Below, in pieces: positions 42,423-51,365 of a DNA stretch of 64,000 bases. The notes beneath the pieces were generated by a model. That model was not told the DNA's origin, ran no database searches, and saw nothing but the letters and a program-made list of their open reading frames with translations. The translations under genes and the position numbers were made by a program. Numbering within the stretch: position 1 is the stretch's first letter; each line of letters opens with the position of its first letter. Source of the stretch: an uncultured Sphingomonadaceae bacterium (GTDB lineage: Bacteria > Pseudomonadota > Alphaproteobacteria > Sphingomonadales > Sphingomonadaceae); NCBI GenBank assembly GCA_937996655.1, contig CALKUK010000013.1:62001-126000 (forward strand), given 5' to 3'.

Positions 42423-45230
42423 TCAGCCTTTCCGCTGGCGTCTAATTTCCGCGCGGACACTATGGCCCAGCGCGTGAGAGATAAGGGCAGCCTGTTCGGC
42501 CTGATGGCGTTTCATAAGGCCCGTTGCCGTCGAGGCGCTCGCCTTGCGTCCCGCGTAGCGCGCACGCTGCGGCTGAGTGCCGGCTTTGCCGAGGCATTCC
42601 TCGATAAAGGGTTCGACAAAGAACCACGAACCGTTGTTCTTCGGCTCTTCTTGCGCCCAAACGACCCCTTCAAGGTTCGTCATCCGCTTCAGGCGTTCAA
42701 CCAACGGTTCAGACGGGAATGGATAAAGCTGCTCAATACGGACAATCGCGGTGTGCTTATCACCCGCAGAATTGCGCGCTTCCATCAGGTCATAGGCGAC
42801 CTTTCCGGAACACAGCACAAGCCGCTTCACATCCGTGTCCGCCGGAGCCCAAGGATCCGAAAGGATGCGCATGAAGTGGCTCTGGTCGAGGAATTGGTCG
42901 ACACTCGACACTGCCATCTTGTGCCGCAGCAGGGACTTGGGCGTCATGACGATCAGCGGCTTGCGGAACTGCCGATGCATCTGGCGGCGCAACATGTGGA
43001 AATAGTTGGCGGGCGTCGTGCAGTTGGCGACCTGAATGTTATCCTCGGCGCAAAGCTGCAAATAACGTTCCAGACGCGCCGAGCTATGCTCCGGCCCCTG
43101 CCCTTCATAGCCATGCGGCAACAGCATTACGAGGCCGTTGGCACGCAGCCACTTGGACTCACCCGCCGCGATGAACTGATCGATCATGACCTGCGCGCCG
43201 TTGGCGAAGTCCCCAAATTGGCCTTCCCATAGGACGAGTGCCTTGGGGTCGGCCCCAGCATAGCCATATTCAAAACCGAGCACGCCAAATTCAGACAGCG
43301 GGCTATCCAGAACCTCAAATCGACCATGAGGAACAGTCGATAAGGGTATGTATTTGCTCTCATTTGTCTGGTCCACCCAGACGGCATGGCGATGACTAAA
43401 CGTGCCGCGACCCGAGTCCTGCCCAGAAAGCCGGACGCCATAACCTTCGGACAAAAGCGAGCCGAACGCCAACGCTTCGGCGGTCGCCCAGTCAAAGCCT
43501 TCACCCTTCGCAAACATATCCTTCTTCGCGGCCAGAACACGGGCCAACGTCGGGTGGATATTGTGTCCATCAGGCACTGTCGTCAGAGTGCGACCGAGGC
43601 TTTCGAGCAGCTTGCGTGACACGCCCGTTTCGACGTTGCGGCGCGCCGTTTCCGGATCAGCCGGCTTGTTAAGCCCTGTCCAACGGCCGCCGAACCAATC
43701 CGCATCATTGGGCTTATATTCGGCTGCGGCCTGAAATTCCTGTTCCAGCACCTGCGTAAATCTCAGCGCGTGTTCCGCCGCCCAGCTCGCGTCGATGACG
43801 CCCTGATCAACGAGGCGTTTGCTGTAGATTTCACTGACACCGGGGTGGGTCTTGATGTTCTTGTACATCAGTGGCTGGGTGAAGCCGGGCTCATCGCCTT
43901 CATTGTGGCCGAAGCGGCGATAGCACCACATGTCGATCACGATGTCGCGGTGGAATTTCTGCCGGAACTCGATCGCCATCTTGCAGGCGAATGTAACAGC
44001 TTCAGGGTCATCGCCATTCACGTGCAGGATCGGCGCCTGAACGCCCTTTGCGACGTCCGACGGATAGGGCGAGGAGCGGGCGAATTGCGGGCTCGTCGTG
44101 AAGCCGACCTGGTTATTGACGATGAAATGAATGCAGCCGCCGGTGTTGTAGCCACGAATGCCTGAGAAGCCGAGGCATTCCCAAACAATCCCCTGCCCCG
44201 CAAAGGCGGCATCGCCATGCAGCAGAACGGGCAGAACCTGCGTGTGCTTGCCCGCGCCGATATCGTCGCGGAAGGTCTGGTTTGCGCGCACCTTGCCCAG
44301 AACGACCGGGTCCACGGCTTCCAGATGGGACGGGTTTGGCACCAGGCTCATATGGACGTTGATGCCGTCAAACTCACGGTCGGTAGATGTGCCGAGGTGA
44401 TATTTCACATCGCCGGAGCCGCCGACATCTTCCGGATTGGCAGAACCGCCGGAAAATTCATGGAAGATGACGCGATAGGGTTTGCCCATCACATTAGCGA
44501 GCACGTTGAGGCGACCGCGATGTGGCATGCCGATCACGATTTCCCGCACGCCCTGCGCGCCGCCCTGCTTGATGAAGCTTTCCAGCGCCGGGATCATCGC
44601 TTCGCCGCCATCAAGGCCGAAACGCTTGGTGCCAACATATTTACGGCCGAGGAACTTCTCGTACTGCTCGGCCTCGATCACCTTGGCGAGAATGGCCTTC
44701 TTGCCTTCATTGGTGAAACCGATGGACTTATCCGCACCCTCCATCCGCTCTTGGAAGAAGCGCCGCTCCTCCACGTCGGAGATGTGCATATATTCGAGGC
44801 CGACATTGCCGCAATAATTGGCCCGCAGGATGGCGACTAGCTGGCGAACTGTCGTCCATTCCAGCCCCATAGCCCCGCCGACATAGATTTTGCGATCCAG
44901 GTCAGCGGCAGAAAAACCATGATATTCGGGTGTGAGATCCGCCGGAAGATCCTGCTTGGTCAGGCCAAGCGGATCAAGGTTCGCGGCAAGATGACCCCGC
45001 ACACGATAGGTGCGGATCAGCAGCATGGCCCGGATCGAATTCCCGGCAGCCGCCGCGACATCGGCTTCAGCCAGGGGCGCGCCTGCCGCCTTCGCTGCCG
45101 CCTTGACGGCGACCTGCATCTGCGTCGGATCGAGCGCCGCCGTCAGATCATCCGTGTCAGACAACGGCCAGTTGGGCCGAGCCCAGCTGGGACCTTGCTC
45201 ACTTTCGAATTCGTGGTTCTCAAAACCCAT
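42423..45230 (-). CDS. sucA: 2-oxoglutarate dehydrogenase E1
   Basis: The thiamine-diphosphate decarboxylase of the 2-oxoglutarate complex, 935 residues as usual. It has the N-terminal E2-interaction segment, VIGMPHRGRLNVL, the ThDP/Mg region GDAAFAGQGIVWE...NNQVGFTTSP, the HNEGDEPGFTQPLMY segment and the C-terminal LLPHGYEGQGPEHSSAR transketolase-like motif. Together with sucB and lpdA it encodes the whole enzyme. Confidence 0.98.
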   Translation of the reverse strand: MGFENHEFESEQGPSWARPNWPLSDTDDLTAALDPTQMQVAVKAAAKAAGAPLAEADVAAAAGNSIRAMLLIRTYRVRGHLAANLDPLGLTKQDLPADLTPEYHGFSAADLDRKIYVGGAMGLEWTTVRQLVAILRANYCGNVGLEYMHISDVEERRFFQERMEGADKSIGFTNEGKKAILAKVIEAEQYEKFLGRKYVGTKRFGLDGGEAMIPALESFIKQGGAQGVREIVIGMPHRGRLNVLANVMGKPYRVIFHEFSGGSANPEDVGGSGDVKYHLGTSTDREFDGINVHMSLVPNPSHLEAVDPVVLGKVRANQTFRDDIGAGKHTQVLPVLLHGDAAFAGQGIVWECLGFSGIRGYNTGGCIHFIVNNQVGFTTSPQFARSSPYPSDVAKGVQAPILHVNGDDPEAVTFACKMAIEFRQKFHRDIVIDMWCYRRFGHNEGDEPGFTQPLMYKNIKTHPGVSEIYSKRLVDQGVIDASWAAEHALRFTQVLEQEFQAAAEYKPNDADWFGGRWTGLNKPADPETARRNVETGVSRKLLESLGRTLTTVPDGHNIHPTLARVLAAKKDMFAKGEGFDWATAEALAFGSLLSEGYGVRLSGQDSGRGTFSHRHAVWVDQTNESKYIPLSTVPHGRFEVLDSPLSEFGVLGFEYGYAGADPKALVLWEGQFGDFANGAQVMIDQFIAAGESKWLRANGLVMLLPHGYEGQGPEHSSARLERYLQLCAEDNIQVANCTTPANYFHMLRRQMHRQFRKPLIVMTPKSLLRHKMAVSSVDQFLDQSHFMRILSDPWAPADTDVKRLVLCSGKVAYDLMEARNSAGDKHTAIVRIEQLYPFPSEPLVERLKRMTNLEGVVWAQEEPKNNGSWFFVEPFIEECLGKAGTQPQRARYAGRKASASTATGLMKRHQAEQAALISHALGHSVRAEIRRQRKG

Positions 45231-45278
45231 GATCTACGCCTTCCTGGGGAGAGGAGACTGGCGGCGGTGTGAGGGCAT

Positions 45279-46163
45279 TTAGCCCTTCAACACCTCCACC
45301 AGCGTGCGACCGAGTTCCGACGGCGATGGCGACACGCGGATGCCCGCAGCTTCCATGGCAGCGATCTTCGAATCCGCATCGCCCTTACCACCCGAAACGA
45401 TGGCACCGGCATGGCCCATACGACGACCCGGGGGTGCCGTGCGGCCTGCGATGAAGCCGACCATCGGCTTCTTACGTCCGCGCTTGGCTTCGTCGATCAG
45501 GAACTGGGCAGCCTGCTCTTCCGCGTCGCCGCCAATTTCGCCGATCATGACAATCGACTTGGTCTCGTCGTCCGCAAGAAATGCTTCGAGGCAGTCGATG
45601 AAGTTGGTCCCGTTTACGGGGTCACCGCCGATGCCGACAGCCGTTGTCTGGCCAAGGCCTTCCGCCGTCGTCTGGAACACGGCTTCATAGGTCAAGGTGC
45701 CAGAGCGCGAGACAACGCCGACCGACCCCTTGGAGAAGATCGAACCGGGCATGATGCCGATCTTGCATTCATTGGGCGTCAGGATGCCGGGGCAGTTCGG
45801 GCCGATCAGACGCGACTTGGAGCCAGAAAGCGCACGCTTCACCTTCACCATGTCGAGCACCGGAATGCCTTCGGTGATGCAGACGATGAGCGGCACTTCG
45901 GCGTCGATCGCTTCAAGGATCGAGTCTGCCGCAAAGGGCGGCGGCACGTAGATGACCGAAGCGTCAGCGCCCGTCTTGGTGACGGCTTCAGCGACCGTGT
46001 CGAACACCGGCAGGCCAATATGCGTCGTGCCACCCTTACCGGGGGTGACACCACCAACCATCAGCGTGCCATAATCCAGCGCCTGCTGCGTGTGGAACGT
46101 GCCGGTATCGCCGGTCATCCCTTGCGTGATGACCTTGGTGTTCTTGTTGATGAAAATGCTCAT
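45279..46163 (-). CDS. sucD: Succinate-CoA ligase alpha subunit
   Basis: Binds CoA and carries the phosphohistidine of succinyl-CoA synthetase. At 294 residues it has the CoA-binding Rossmann domain (QGMTGDTGTFH, GGVTPGKGG), VSRSGTLTYEAV and the active His251 in MGHAGAIVSGG. The beta subunit gene sucC, often directly upstream of sucD, is not in the window; mdh occupies that place. Confidence 0.97.
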   Translation of the reverse strand: MSIFINKNTKVITQGMTGDTGTFHTQQALDYGTLMVGGVTPGKGGTTHIGLPVFDTVAEAVTKTGADASVIYVPPPFAADSILEAIDAEVPLIVCITEGIPVLDMVKVKRALSGSKSRLIGPNCPGILTPNECKIGIMPGSIFSKGSVGVVSRSGTLTYEAVFQTTAEGLGQTTAVGIGGDPVNGTNFIDCLEAFLADDETKSIVMIGEIGGDAEEQAAQFLIDEAKRGRKKPMVGFIAGRTAPPGRRMGHAGAIVSGGKGDADSKIAAMEAAGIRVSPSPSELGRTLVEVLKG

Positions 46164-46200
46164 GTCAGATCAGCTCCCTGATAGGCTTTTATGTCGCGGC

Positions 46201-47163
46201 TCAGGCGAGCGACGGGTCGATGGCTTTGCAGGCAACCAGCAATTCCTTCACGGCATCAACCGACACCTGGAAATTAGACTTGGTTTCGCCTTCAAGTGCG
46301 ATTTCGATGACTTCTTCCACGCCGTTGGCGCCAAGAACGGCTGGTACGCCGACGTACAGGCCATCCAGCCCATACTTTCCATCGACATAGACGGCGCTGG
46401 GCAGGATGCGCTTCTGATCGAACAGATAGGCTTCTGCCATCGCAATTGCCGAAGTGGCGGGCGCATAATAGGCCGAGCCGGTCTTCAGCAGCGCCACAAT
46501 CTCGCCACCGCCGGAACGGGTGCGGGCGACGATTTCGTCGATCTTCGCCTTGGAGGACTTGCCCATCTTCACGAGGTCATCAACAGGAATGCCCGACACC
46601 GTGGTGTAGCTGGTGACCGGCACCATCGTATCCCCATGGCCACCAAGCACAAACGCATTCACGTCCTTGACCGAAACGCCGAATTCCCAAGCGAGGAACG
46701 TCGCAAAGCGCGCCGAGTCCAGAACGCCTGCCATGCCGACAACCTTGTTGTGCGGCAGGCCCGAAAATTCACGCAGTGCCCAGACCATCGCGTCGAGCGG
46801 GTTGGTGATGCAGATGACGAACGCGTCGGGCGCGTAGGTCTTAATGCCTTCGCCAACCGACTTCATCACACCAAGGTTGATGCCGAGAAGGTCATCACGG
46901 CTCATGCCCGGCTTACGCGGGACACCAGCGGTGACGATGATCACGTCAGAGCCAGCAATGTCTGCGTAGTCGTTGGTGCCCTTAATGTTGGCGTCAAAAC
47001 CTTCGACCGGGCCGCACTGGGCCAGATCAAGCGCTTTACCTTGCGGCATGCCTTCTGCGATGTCGAAAAGGACGATGTCGCCCAGTTCCTTCTTTGCGGC
47101 GAGGTGGGCGAGTGTGCCACCGATCATGCCTGCACCGATGAGCGCGATCTTCTTACGAGCCAT
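46201..47163 (-). CDS. mdh: Malate dehydrogenase (LDH-like type)
   Basis: Oxidises malate to oxaloacetate with NAD. The 320-residue protein belongs to the lactate-dehydrogenase-like branch: GAGMIGGTLAHL (10-21), VTAGVPRKPGMSR substrate loop with the malate-specific arginines, and catalytic His176 in GGHGDTMVP. AAGGA lies 9 bases before the ATG. It heads the mdh-sucD-sucA-sucB-lpdA-TRIC run. A Fur-like 15-mer lies 103 bases upstream. Confidence 0.97.
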   Translation of the reverse strand: MARKKIALIGAGMIGGTLAHLAAKKELGDIVLFDIAEGMPQGKALDLAQCGPVEGFDANIKGTNDYADIAGSDVIIVTAGVPRKPGMSRDDLLGINLGVMKSVGEGIKTYAPDAFVICITNPLDAMVWALREFSGLPHNKVVGMAGVLDSARFATFLAWEFGVSVKDVNAFVLGGHGDTMVPVTSYTTVSGIPVDDLVKMGKSSKAKIDEIVARTRSGGGEIVALLKTGSAYYAPATSAIAMAEAYLFDQKRILPSAVYVDGKYGLDGLYVGVPAVLGANGVEEVIEIALEGETKSNFQVSVDAVKELLVACKAIDPSLA

Positions 47164-47265
47164 TGTCGTGTCCTTCCCGATTGGCCAAGTTTGGAATTGA
47201 CGCCGCGCTTAAGCCCGTTTGAACTCTCATGCAAACGCATAATGCCGCAAAGGTAAGACTTTTTC

Positions 47266-47280
47266 TGCAACTTATTCGCA
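47266..47280. promoter_or_regulatory. Fur-like box upstream of mdh
   Basis: TGCAACTTATTCGCA, a 7-1-7 palindrome with five of seven pairs intact, close to the alphaproteobacterial Fur pattern TGCRAAT-N-ATTYGCA. It sits in the 230-base divergent region of mdh and the DsbA-like gene. The same right half (TTCGCA) occurs in the hemA site at 56556. Confidence 0.4.
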
Positions 47281-47393
47281 ATAGCGTTATGTGGCCTGTA
47301 CGGTATCGCAATTCTTGATTTCCGTTCCGTCATTTATGGTTTACGCTCCAACGTTAACGGCTCGGACGCTTAAAGATAAAGGGAGACAGGTTG

Positions 47394-48053
47394 ATGAACG
47401 CCCCCGCCCAATTGCAGATCGATATTGTGTCAGACGTTGTCTGCCCGTGGTGCGCCATCGGCTATGCCCAATTGGAGCGCGCGATCGGAACACTGGGTGA
47501 CCGGGTAGAGGTTGGCGTGCGCTGGCACCCGTTCCAGCTTGCCCCCTATTTGCCCCCTGAAGGTCAGAATGTCGCGGAATACACCAAGGAACGCTATGGT
47601 GCGACGCCAGAACAGTCCTCCTCCAGCCGCACCCGCATCACCGATGCCGGTAAGGAATTAGGGCTGGAGTTCAACTTTTCCGCCGATAGCCGCATCTACA
47701 ACACCCGGCGCGCGCACAAGCTGCTGACCTGGGCTGGGGAGACCGGCGGGCAGACCGCGCTCAAGAAAGCCTTCTTCAACGCCTATTTTACCCAGCAGAA
47801 AAATGTCAGCGACGATGACGTTTTGCTCGATGCCGTCGAAGCGGCAGGGCTAGACCGCACGGCCGCAGAGGCTGCGCTGATTGATCCGCGCTATGATGCC
47901 GTCGTGGACGCGGAACTGGCACACTGGCTCGACCAGAATATCAGCGGTGTCCCCGCCTTCATCGTCAATGGCAAATACATGATCCCCGGCGCACAGGATG
48001 CGGACACATTCGTGCGGGTGCTGGAAAAAGTGATGGAGAAGGAGGCGGCTTAG
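47394..48053 (+). CDS. FrnE-like DsbA family oxidoreductase
   Basis: A 219-residue thioredoxin-fold protein with an inserted helical domain. CPWC at residues 17-20 is the active site and SGVPAFIVNGKY holds the cis-proline. FrnE-type enzymes are cytosolic disulfide isomerases; no signal peptide is present here. The ATG at 47394 follows GGGAGACAGG; the TTG three bases earlier is an alternative. It is divergent from mdh. Confidence 0.88.
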   Translation: MNAPAQLQIDIVSDVVCPWCAIGYAQLERAIGTLGDRVEVGVRWHPFQLAPYLPPEGQNVAEYTKERYGATPEQSSSSRTRITDAGKELGLEFNFSADSRIYNTRRAHKLLTWAGETGGQTALKKAFFNAYFTQQKNVSDDDVLLDAVEAAGLDRTAAEAALIDPRYDAVVDAELAHWLDQNISGVPAFIVNGKYMIPGAQDADTFVRVLEKVMEKEAA

Positions 48054-48063
48054 CCTCTACTCC

Positions 48064-48153
48064 CCGTTTGTGCTGAGTTTCTCGAAGCACTGTCCTCTTC
48101 TTTTCTTTGCGATGCCAAGAAGGGCAGCCCTTCGGCCAGCTCAGGGCGAACGG
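48064..48153. repeat. Inverted pair of REP-like elements (CTTGTCGAAG family)
   Basis: The left copy CCGTTTGTGCTGAGTTTCTC (48064-48083, continuing to GAAGCAC) faces a right copy whose complement starts CCGTTCGCCCTGAGCTGGCC (48153-48134, then GAAGGGC). About 30 bases separate them. It lies between the convergent FrnE-like and M20 genes. Confidence 0.65.
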
Positions 48154-48175
48154 TTGAGAACAAGGATAAAGGCGC

Positions 48176-48196
48176 GCTCCGGGCATGACCCGGAGC
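48176..48196. terminator. Perfect 8-bp hairpin between convergent genes
   Basis: GCTCCGGG-CATGA-CCCGGAGC. It lacks a T tract on either side, so it is either a repeat-family hairpin or a weak or factor-dependent transcript end for the two convergent genes. Confidence 0.4.
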
Positions 48197-48266
48197 CCAT
48201 ATTTTCACCTACAACCAGGCCAGCAGCTTGTGCTCCAGCTCGGAGGCCGGAGCACGGCGTGGCTCC

Positions 48267-49643
48267 TTACCCCGCCAGCGCTTTCACAATGTCATACCAA
48301 TGGTCGAGCTCTTCGTTGAAGCTCTTGACCGGAATGCGCTCATCCTTGCCGTGTGCGCGCTCATCGTCCGGTGATATGATCCACGCACCAGACACGCCGT
48401 AGACAGGGATGCCGACCGAGCGGAAGAACAGACCGTCGGTCGCGCCTGTCGACATTTGCGGGGCGAGTTCAGCATCTTTGTGGCGCTTTAGGAGCGAGTC
48501 CGTCACCGCCTTGATAACATCCGCGCGCAATGGCGACGGAGGTGACGGGCGGGCTTCTGCGACAGGCTCAACCGTAATGGCGCTGCCCACAGCCTGCTGG
48601 AGTTCATCCTGAACGGACTTGGCCTCAACACCCGGGAAAATGCGGCAGTTGATCATCGCCCGCGCCATTTGCGGCAGAGCATTGTCGGCGTGGCCGCCCT
48701 CAAGCCGTGTCGCGACGCAACGCGTCCGCGTCTGGCCGACTTCGAGCGGATCAGCTTCGATAATATCAGCTGCTGCGCCATCCTTTTCATTGGCGAGCCA
48801 GTGCCGCATCGCATCTCCCAGCACGCCCTTTTCCCGCTTCTGCCGGAACTGGAAATACGCCCGGGTTGTTTCATTCAACATTGGCGTGAAGCGATAGGCC
48901 TCAACCTTTTTCAACCCTGTCGCCAAATCATAGATCGCATTGTCCGGGCGCGGGCGGGAGCTGTGGCCACCGGGGTTGCGCGCTGTCAGCCAGTAGCTCT
49001 GGAACATCTTCTCAGACGTCTGGAAACCAAAGCCAAGCGGCTTCATGTCCTTGGTGTAGGCCCCGCCCCCCGCATCGGCGTTGAGAGCATATTCAGCATC
49101 GACCAGATCGCGCCATTCGGTCGCCGCACGCAGCGCGCCGTTTCCTGCGGTTTCTTCATCACCCGTGAACAGGATGATAATGTCGCGTTTCGGCTTAAAA
49201 CCCTCGGCCTTCAGCCAGATCAGGGAATTGGCGATGGCAGCTACACCCGACTTCATGTCGATTGCGCCGCGGCCATAGAGATATCCATCCACTTCCACCA
49301 TCTTGAACGGATCACGCGGCCAGTCTTCACGCTTGGCTTCCACCACATCCATATGGCCGAGCAACAGGATCGGCTTCTTCGTCGGCTCCCCCGAGGCCTT
49401 CCAACGCACGATCATCGATTGGGTGCCGTCATGGTCCTTCACGACGATGTCCTTGATGCCCGCCGCCTCAAACTGGCCTTTCAGATAGGCGACCAGCTTC
49501 GGCATCTCTTCAGGACGGGACTCAGTCGTCGGGATGTTGATCGCCGTTTCAAAAATCTCACGCCCCTTGGCATGCCAATCCGGCGCAGCAAGTGCGGGTG
49601 TTGTGAGAGCAAGGGCAGAAACGGCGAGAAGCAAGCGGCGCAT
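48267..49643 (-). CDS. Exported M20-family metallopeptidase
   Basis: A 458-residue zinc peptidase with a signal peptide (residues 1-19, cleavage after ALA). Metal and catalytic motifs of the M20/M28-like fold are present: LLGHMDVVEA (His, Asp), GDEETAGNG (catalytic Glu pair) and the dimerisation domain with ARNPGGHSSRP. It should act in the periplasm on small peptides or amidated amino acids. The start at 49643 is supported by CCGGAGGA upstream. REP-like elements flank the gene on both sides. Confidence 0.9.
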   Translation of the reverse strand: MRRLLLAVSALALTTPALAAPDWHAKGREIFETAINIPTTESRPEEMPKLVAYLKGQFEAAGIKDIVVKDHDGTQSMIVRWKASGEPTKKPILLLGHMDVVEAKREDWPRDPFKMVEVDGYLYGRGAIDMKSGVAAIANSLIWLKAEGFKPKRDIIILFTGDEETAGNGALRAATEWRDLVDAEYALNADAGGGAYTKDMKPLGFGFQTSEKMFQSYWLTARNPGGHSSRPRPDNAIYDLATGLKKVEAYRFTPMLNETTRAYFQFRQKREKGVLGDAMRHWLANEKDGAAADIIEADPLEVGQTRTRCVATRLEGGHADNALPQMARAMINCRIFPGVEAKSVQDELQQAVGSAITVEPVAEARPSPPSPLRADVIKAVTDSLLKRHKDAELAPQMSTGATDGLFFRSVGIPVYGVSGAWIISPDDERAHGKDERIPVKSFNEELDHWYDIVKALAG

Positions 49644-49679
49644 AGGGGTGTTCCTCCGGATAATATCAATTCCATAACC

Positions 49680-49752
49680 GCTCACCCTAAGCTTGTCGAA
49701 GGGTAGATGGCGGAAAGTCAGATGGGCTTCGACAGGTTCAGCCTAAGCACAG
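49680..49752. repeat. Inverted pair of REP-like elements upstream of the M20 gene
   Basis: CGCTCACCCTAAGCTTGTCG (then AAGGGTA) and, inverted, TGGGCTTCGACAGGTTCAGC (then CTAAGCA) form a divergent pair around a short spacer. Same family as at 48064 and 21649. It fills the space between zapE and the M20 start. Confidence 0.65.
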
Positions 49753-49758
49753 CGATGA

Positions 49759-50871
49759 TCAGGATTCGCCATGCCCTTCGGCCAGATAGTCCTGACTTTG
49801 CATTTCCATCAGGCGGGAAACGGTGCGTTCAAATTCAAAGCGCCCATCGCCCTTTTCATACAGTTCCGCCGGTTCCGCATCCGCGGCGGCGATGAGCTTC
49901 ACCTTATGCTCGTAAAGCGCGTCGATGAGCGTGACAAAGCGCGCCGCTTCATTGCGGTTTTCCGGCCCCAATTTCGGGATACCGACGATGATGACGCTGT
50001 GAAAATGCCGCGCGACCGTAAGATAATCCGATGCGCCCCGCGCCTCCGCGCAAAGCCGCTTGAACGAAAATACGGCAACACCTTTCAGGCTCTTGGGCAC
50101 ATGCAGCAGCCGCCCTCCACCCACGTCGAGATCTTCCGACGGCACGTGCGCCGCATCCTCGGGCGGATAATCGGTGAGCCGGAAGAACGCTTCTCGGCAG
50201 GCCTCGGTTGCTTTGATGCCAAGCGGACTATGCCAGGTGTCGAGCCCGGCCAGCCGTTCCATCCGGTAATCGGTCGGACCGTTCAACGTCAGCACATCAA
50301 GGCGGGCTTCAATCAGCGCGATGAACGGCAGGAAATGCTCCCGGTTGAGCCCGTCTTTATAAAGTTCTTTTGGCGCGCGGTTGGAGGTTGTGACGATCAC
50401 CACACCCGCCTCGATCAACCCCGTGAACAGCCGCGACATGATCATGGCGTCGGCCGAATTGTTGACGACCATTTCGTCAAAGCACAGGCATTTCGTTTCT
50501 GTAGCAATCGCTGCAACCACCGGCTGGATCGGATCACCTATTTCCTTGGCGCGTTCCACCCGGAGCCGCGCATGGACTTCGATCATGAATTCATGGAAAT
50601 GCGCCCGCCTTTTCGCCGGAATGTTCAGGCTGGCGTGGAACAGATCCATCAGCATGGATTTGCCGCGCCCGACGCTGCCCCAAATATACAGCCCGGTCGG
50701 AGAATCCTGTGATGACTTGTTAAAAAGCCGCCCCAATAGACCGGTCTTGGGTGGATTTTCGAGATCCAGCTGAAGCTGGTTCAACCGTCGGGCTGCAGCT
50801 TCCTGCTCCGCATCCGGCTTCAACTCTCCCGCCGCGACGAGTTGTCGGTAGCGGTCGAGCACGGTCGTCAC
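49759..50871 (-). CDS. zapE: Cell division protein ZapE (AFG1-like ATPase)
   Basis: A 370-residue AAA-type ATPase that interacts with the Z-ring in E. coli. Walker A GSVGRGKS at 65-72, FHEFMIEVHARL, Walker B LCFDEMVVNN and the TSNRAPKELYKDGLNREHFLPFI sensor region are as in the family. It overlaps the upstream thioesterase gene by 4 bases. An sdhB-thioesterase-zapE order places it in a run with a TCA-cycle gene. Confidence 0.93.
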   Translation of the reverse strand: MTTVLDRYRQLVAAGELKPDAEQEAAARRLNQLQLDLENPPKTGLLGRLFNKSSQDSPTGLYIWGSVGRGKSMLMDLFHASLNIPAKRRAHFHEFMIEVHARLRVERAKEIGDPIQPVVAAIATETKCLCFDEMVVNNSADAMIMSRLFTGLIEAGVVIVTTSNRAPKELYKDGLNREHFLPFIALIEARLDVLTLNGPTDYRMERLAGLDTWHSPLGIKATEACREAFFRLTDYPPEDAAHVPSEDLDVGGGRLLHVPKSLKGVAVFSFKRLCAEARGASDYLTVARHFHSVIIVGIPKLGPENRNEAARFVTLIDALYEHKVKLIAAADAEPAELYEKGDGRFEFERTVSRLMEMQSQDYLAEGHGES

Positions 50872-51341
50872 TGGCGGCGACCTTTGCGAATAGTCGCGGC
50901 GAATGCGCCGACCTTTTCCTCACCCTGCACCACCAGGCCGCGCAGGAAGACGAGACGCTTGGTTTCGCGAAGGATTTCAACAACCGAATCCAGCGGCTGT
51001 CCGGGCACAGCCCCCCCGATGAACTGTGCTGAAAGGTCCAACGTGACAGACCCAGCCATGCCCTCCAGCCCAAGCATGTGCCCGCACGAGAAGATCGAGA
51101 TGTCCATCAGCGCCAGCGTCGTGGCCCCATGGACGATATCCAACAAATTGGTGTGGCGGTGTTCCGGGAACATACGCGTACGAACCTGCGCACCCTCCAA
51201 GCGGACGAGCATACGGCCCATCACTTGGCCGTTAAACCGACTGTCATCCCGCAATTCCCAGCGGTTCCAGCCGGGATGTTCAGGGTCAGGGCCGTTGTCG
51301 AAGGCGGCGTCTTCCACCGCCTTGAGCGGACGTTCTGTCAC
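50868..51341 (-). CDS. PaaI-type hotdog thioesterase
   Basis: A 157-residue hotdog-fold protein. HTNLLDIVHGATTLALMDIS carries the conserved HG and the acidic residue on the central helix, and LSAQFIGGAVPGQPL is the following strand pair. It probably hydrolyses an acyl-CoA. It is coupled to zapE and lies 24 bases after sdhB. Substrate unknown; another hotdog gene at 56073 is a distant relative. Confidence 0.83.
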   Translation of the reverse strand: MTERPLKAVEDAAFDNGPDPEHPGWNRWELRDDSRFNGQVMGRMLVRLEGAQVRTRMFPEHRHTNLLDIVHGATTLALMDISIFSCGHMLGLEGMAGSVTLDLSAQFIGGAVPGQPLDSVVEILRETKRLVFLRGLVVQGEEKVGAFAATIRKGRRQ

Positions 51342-51365
51342 GGATGCTCTTTCCCGGCCAACGCG

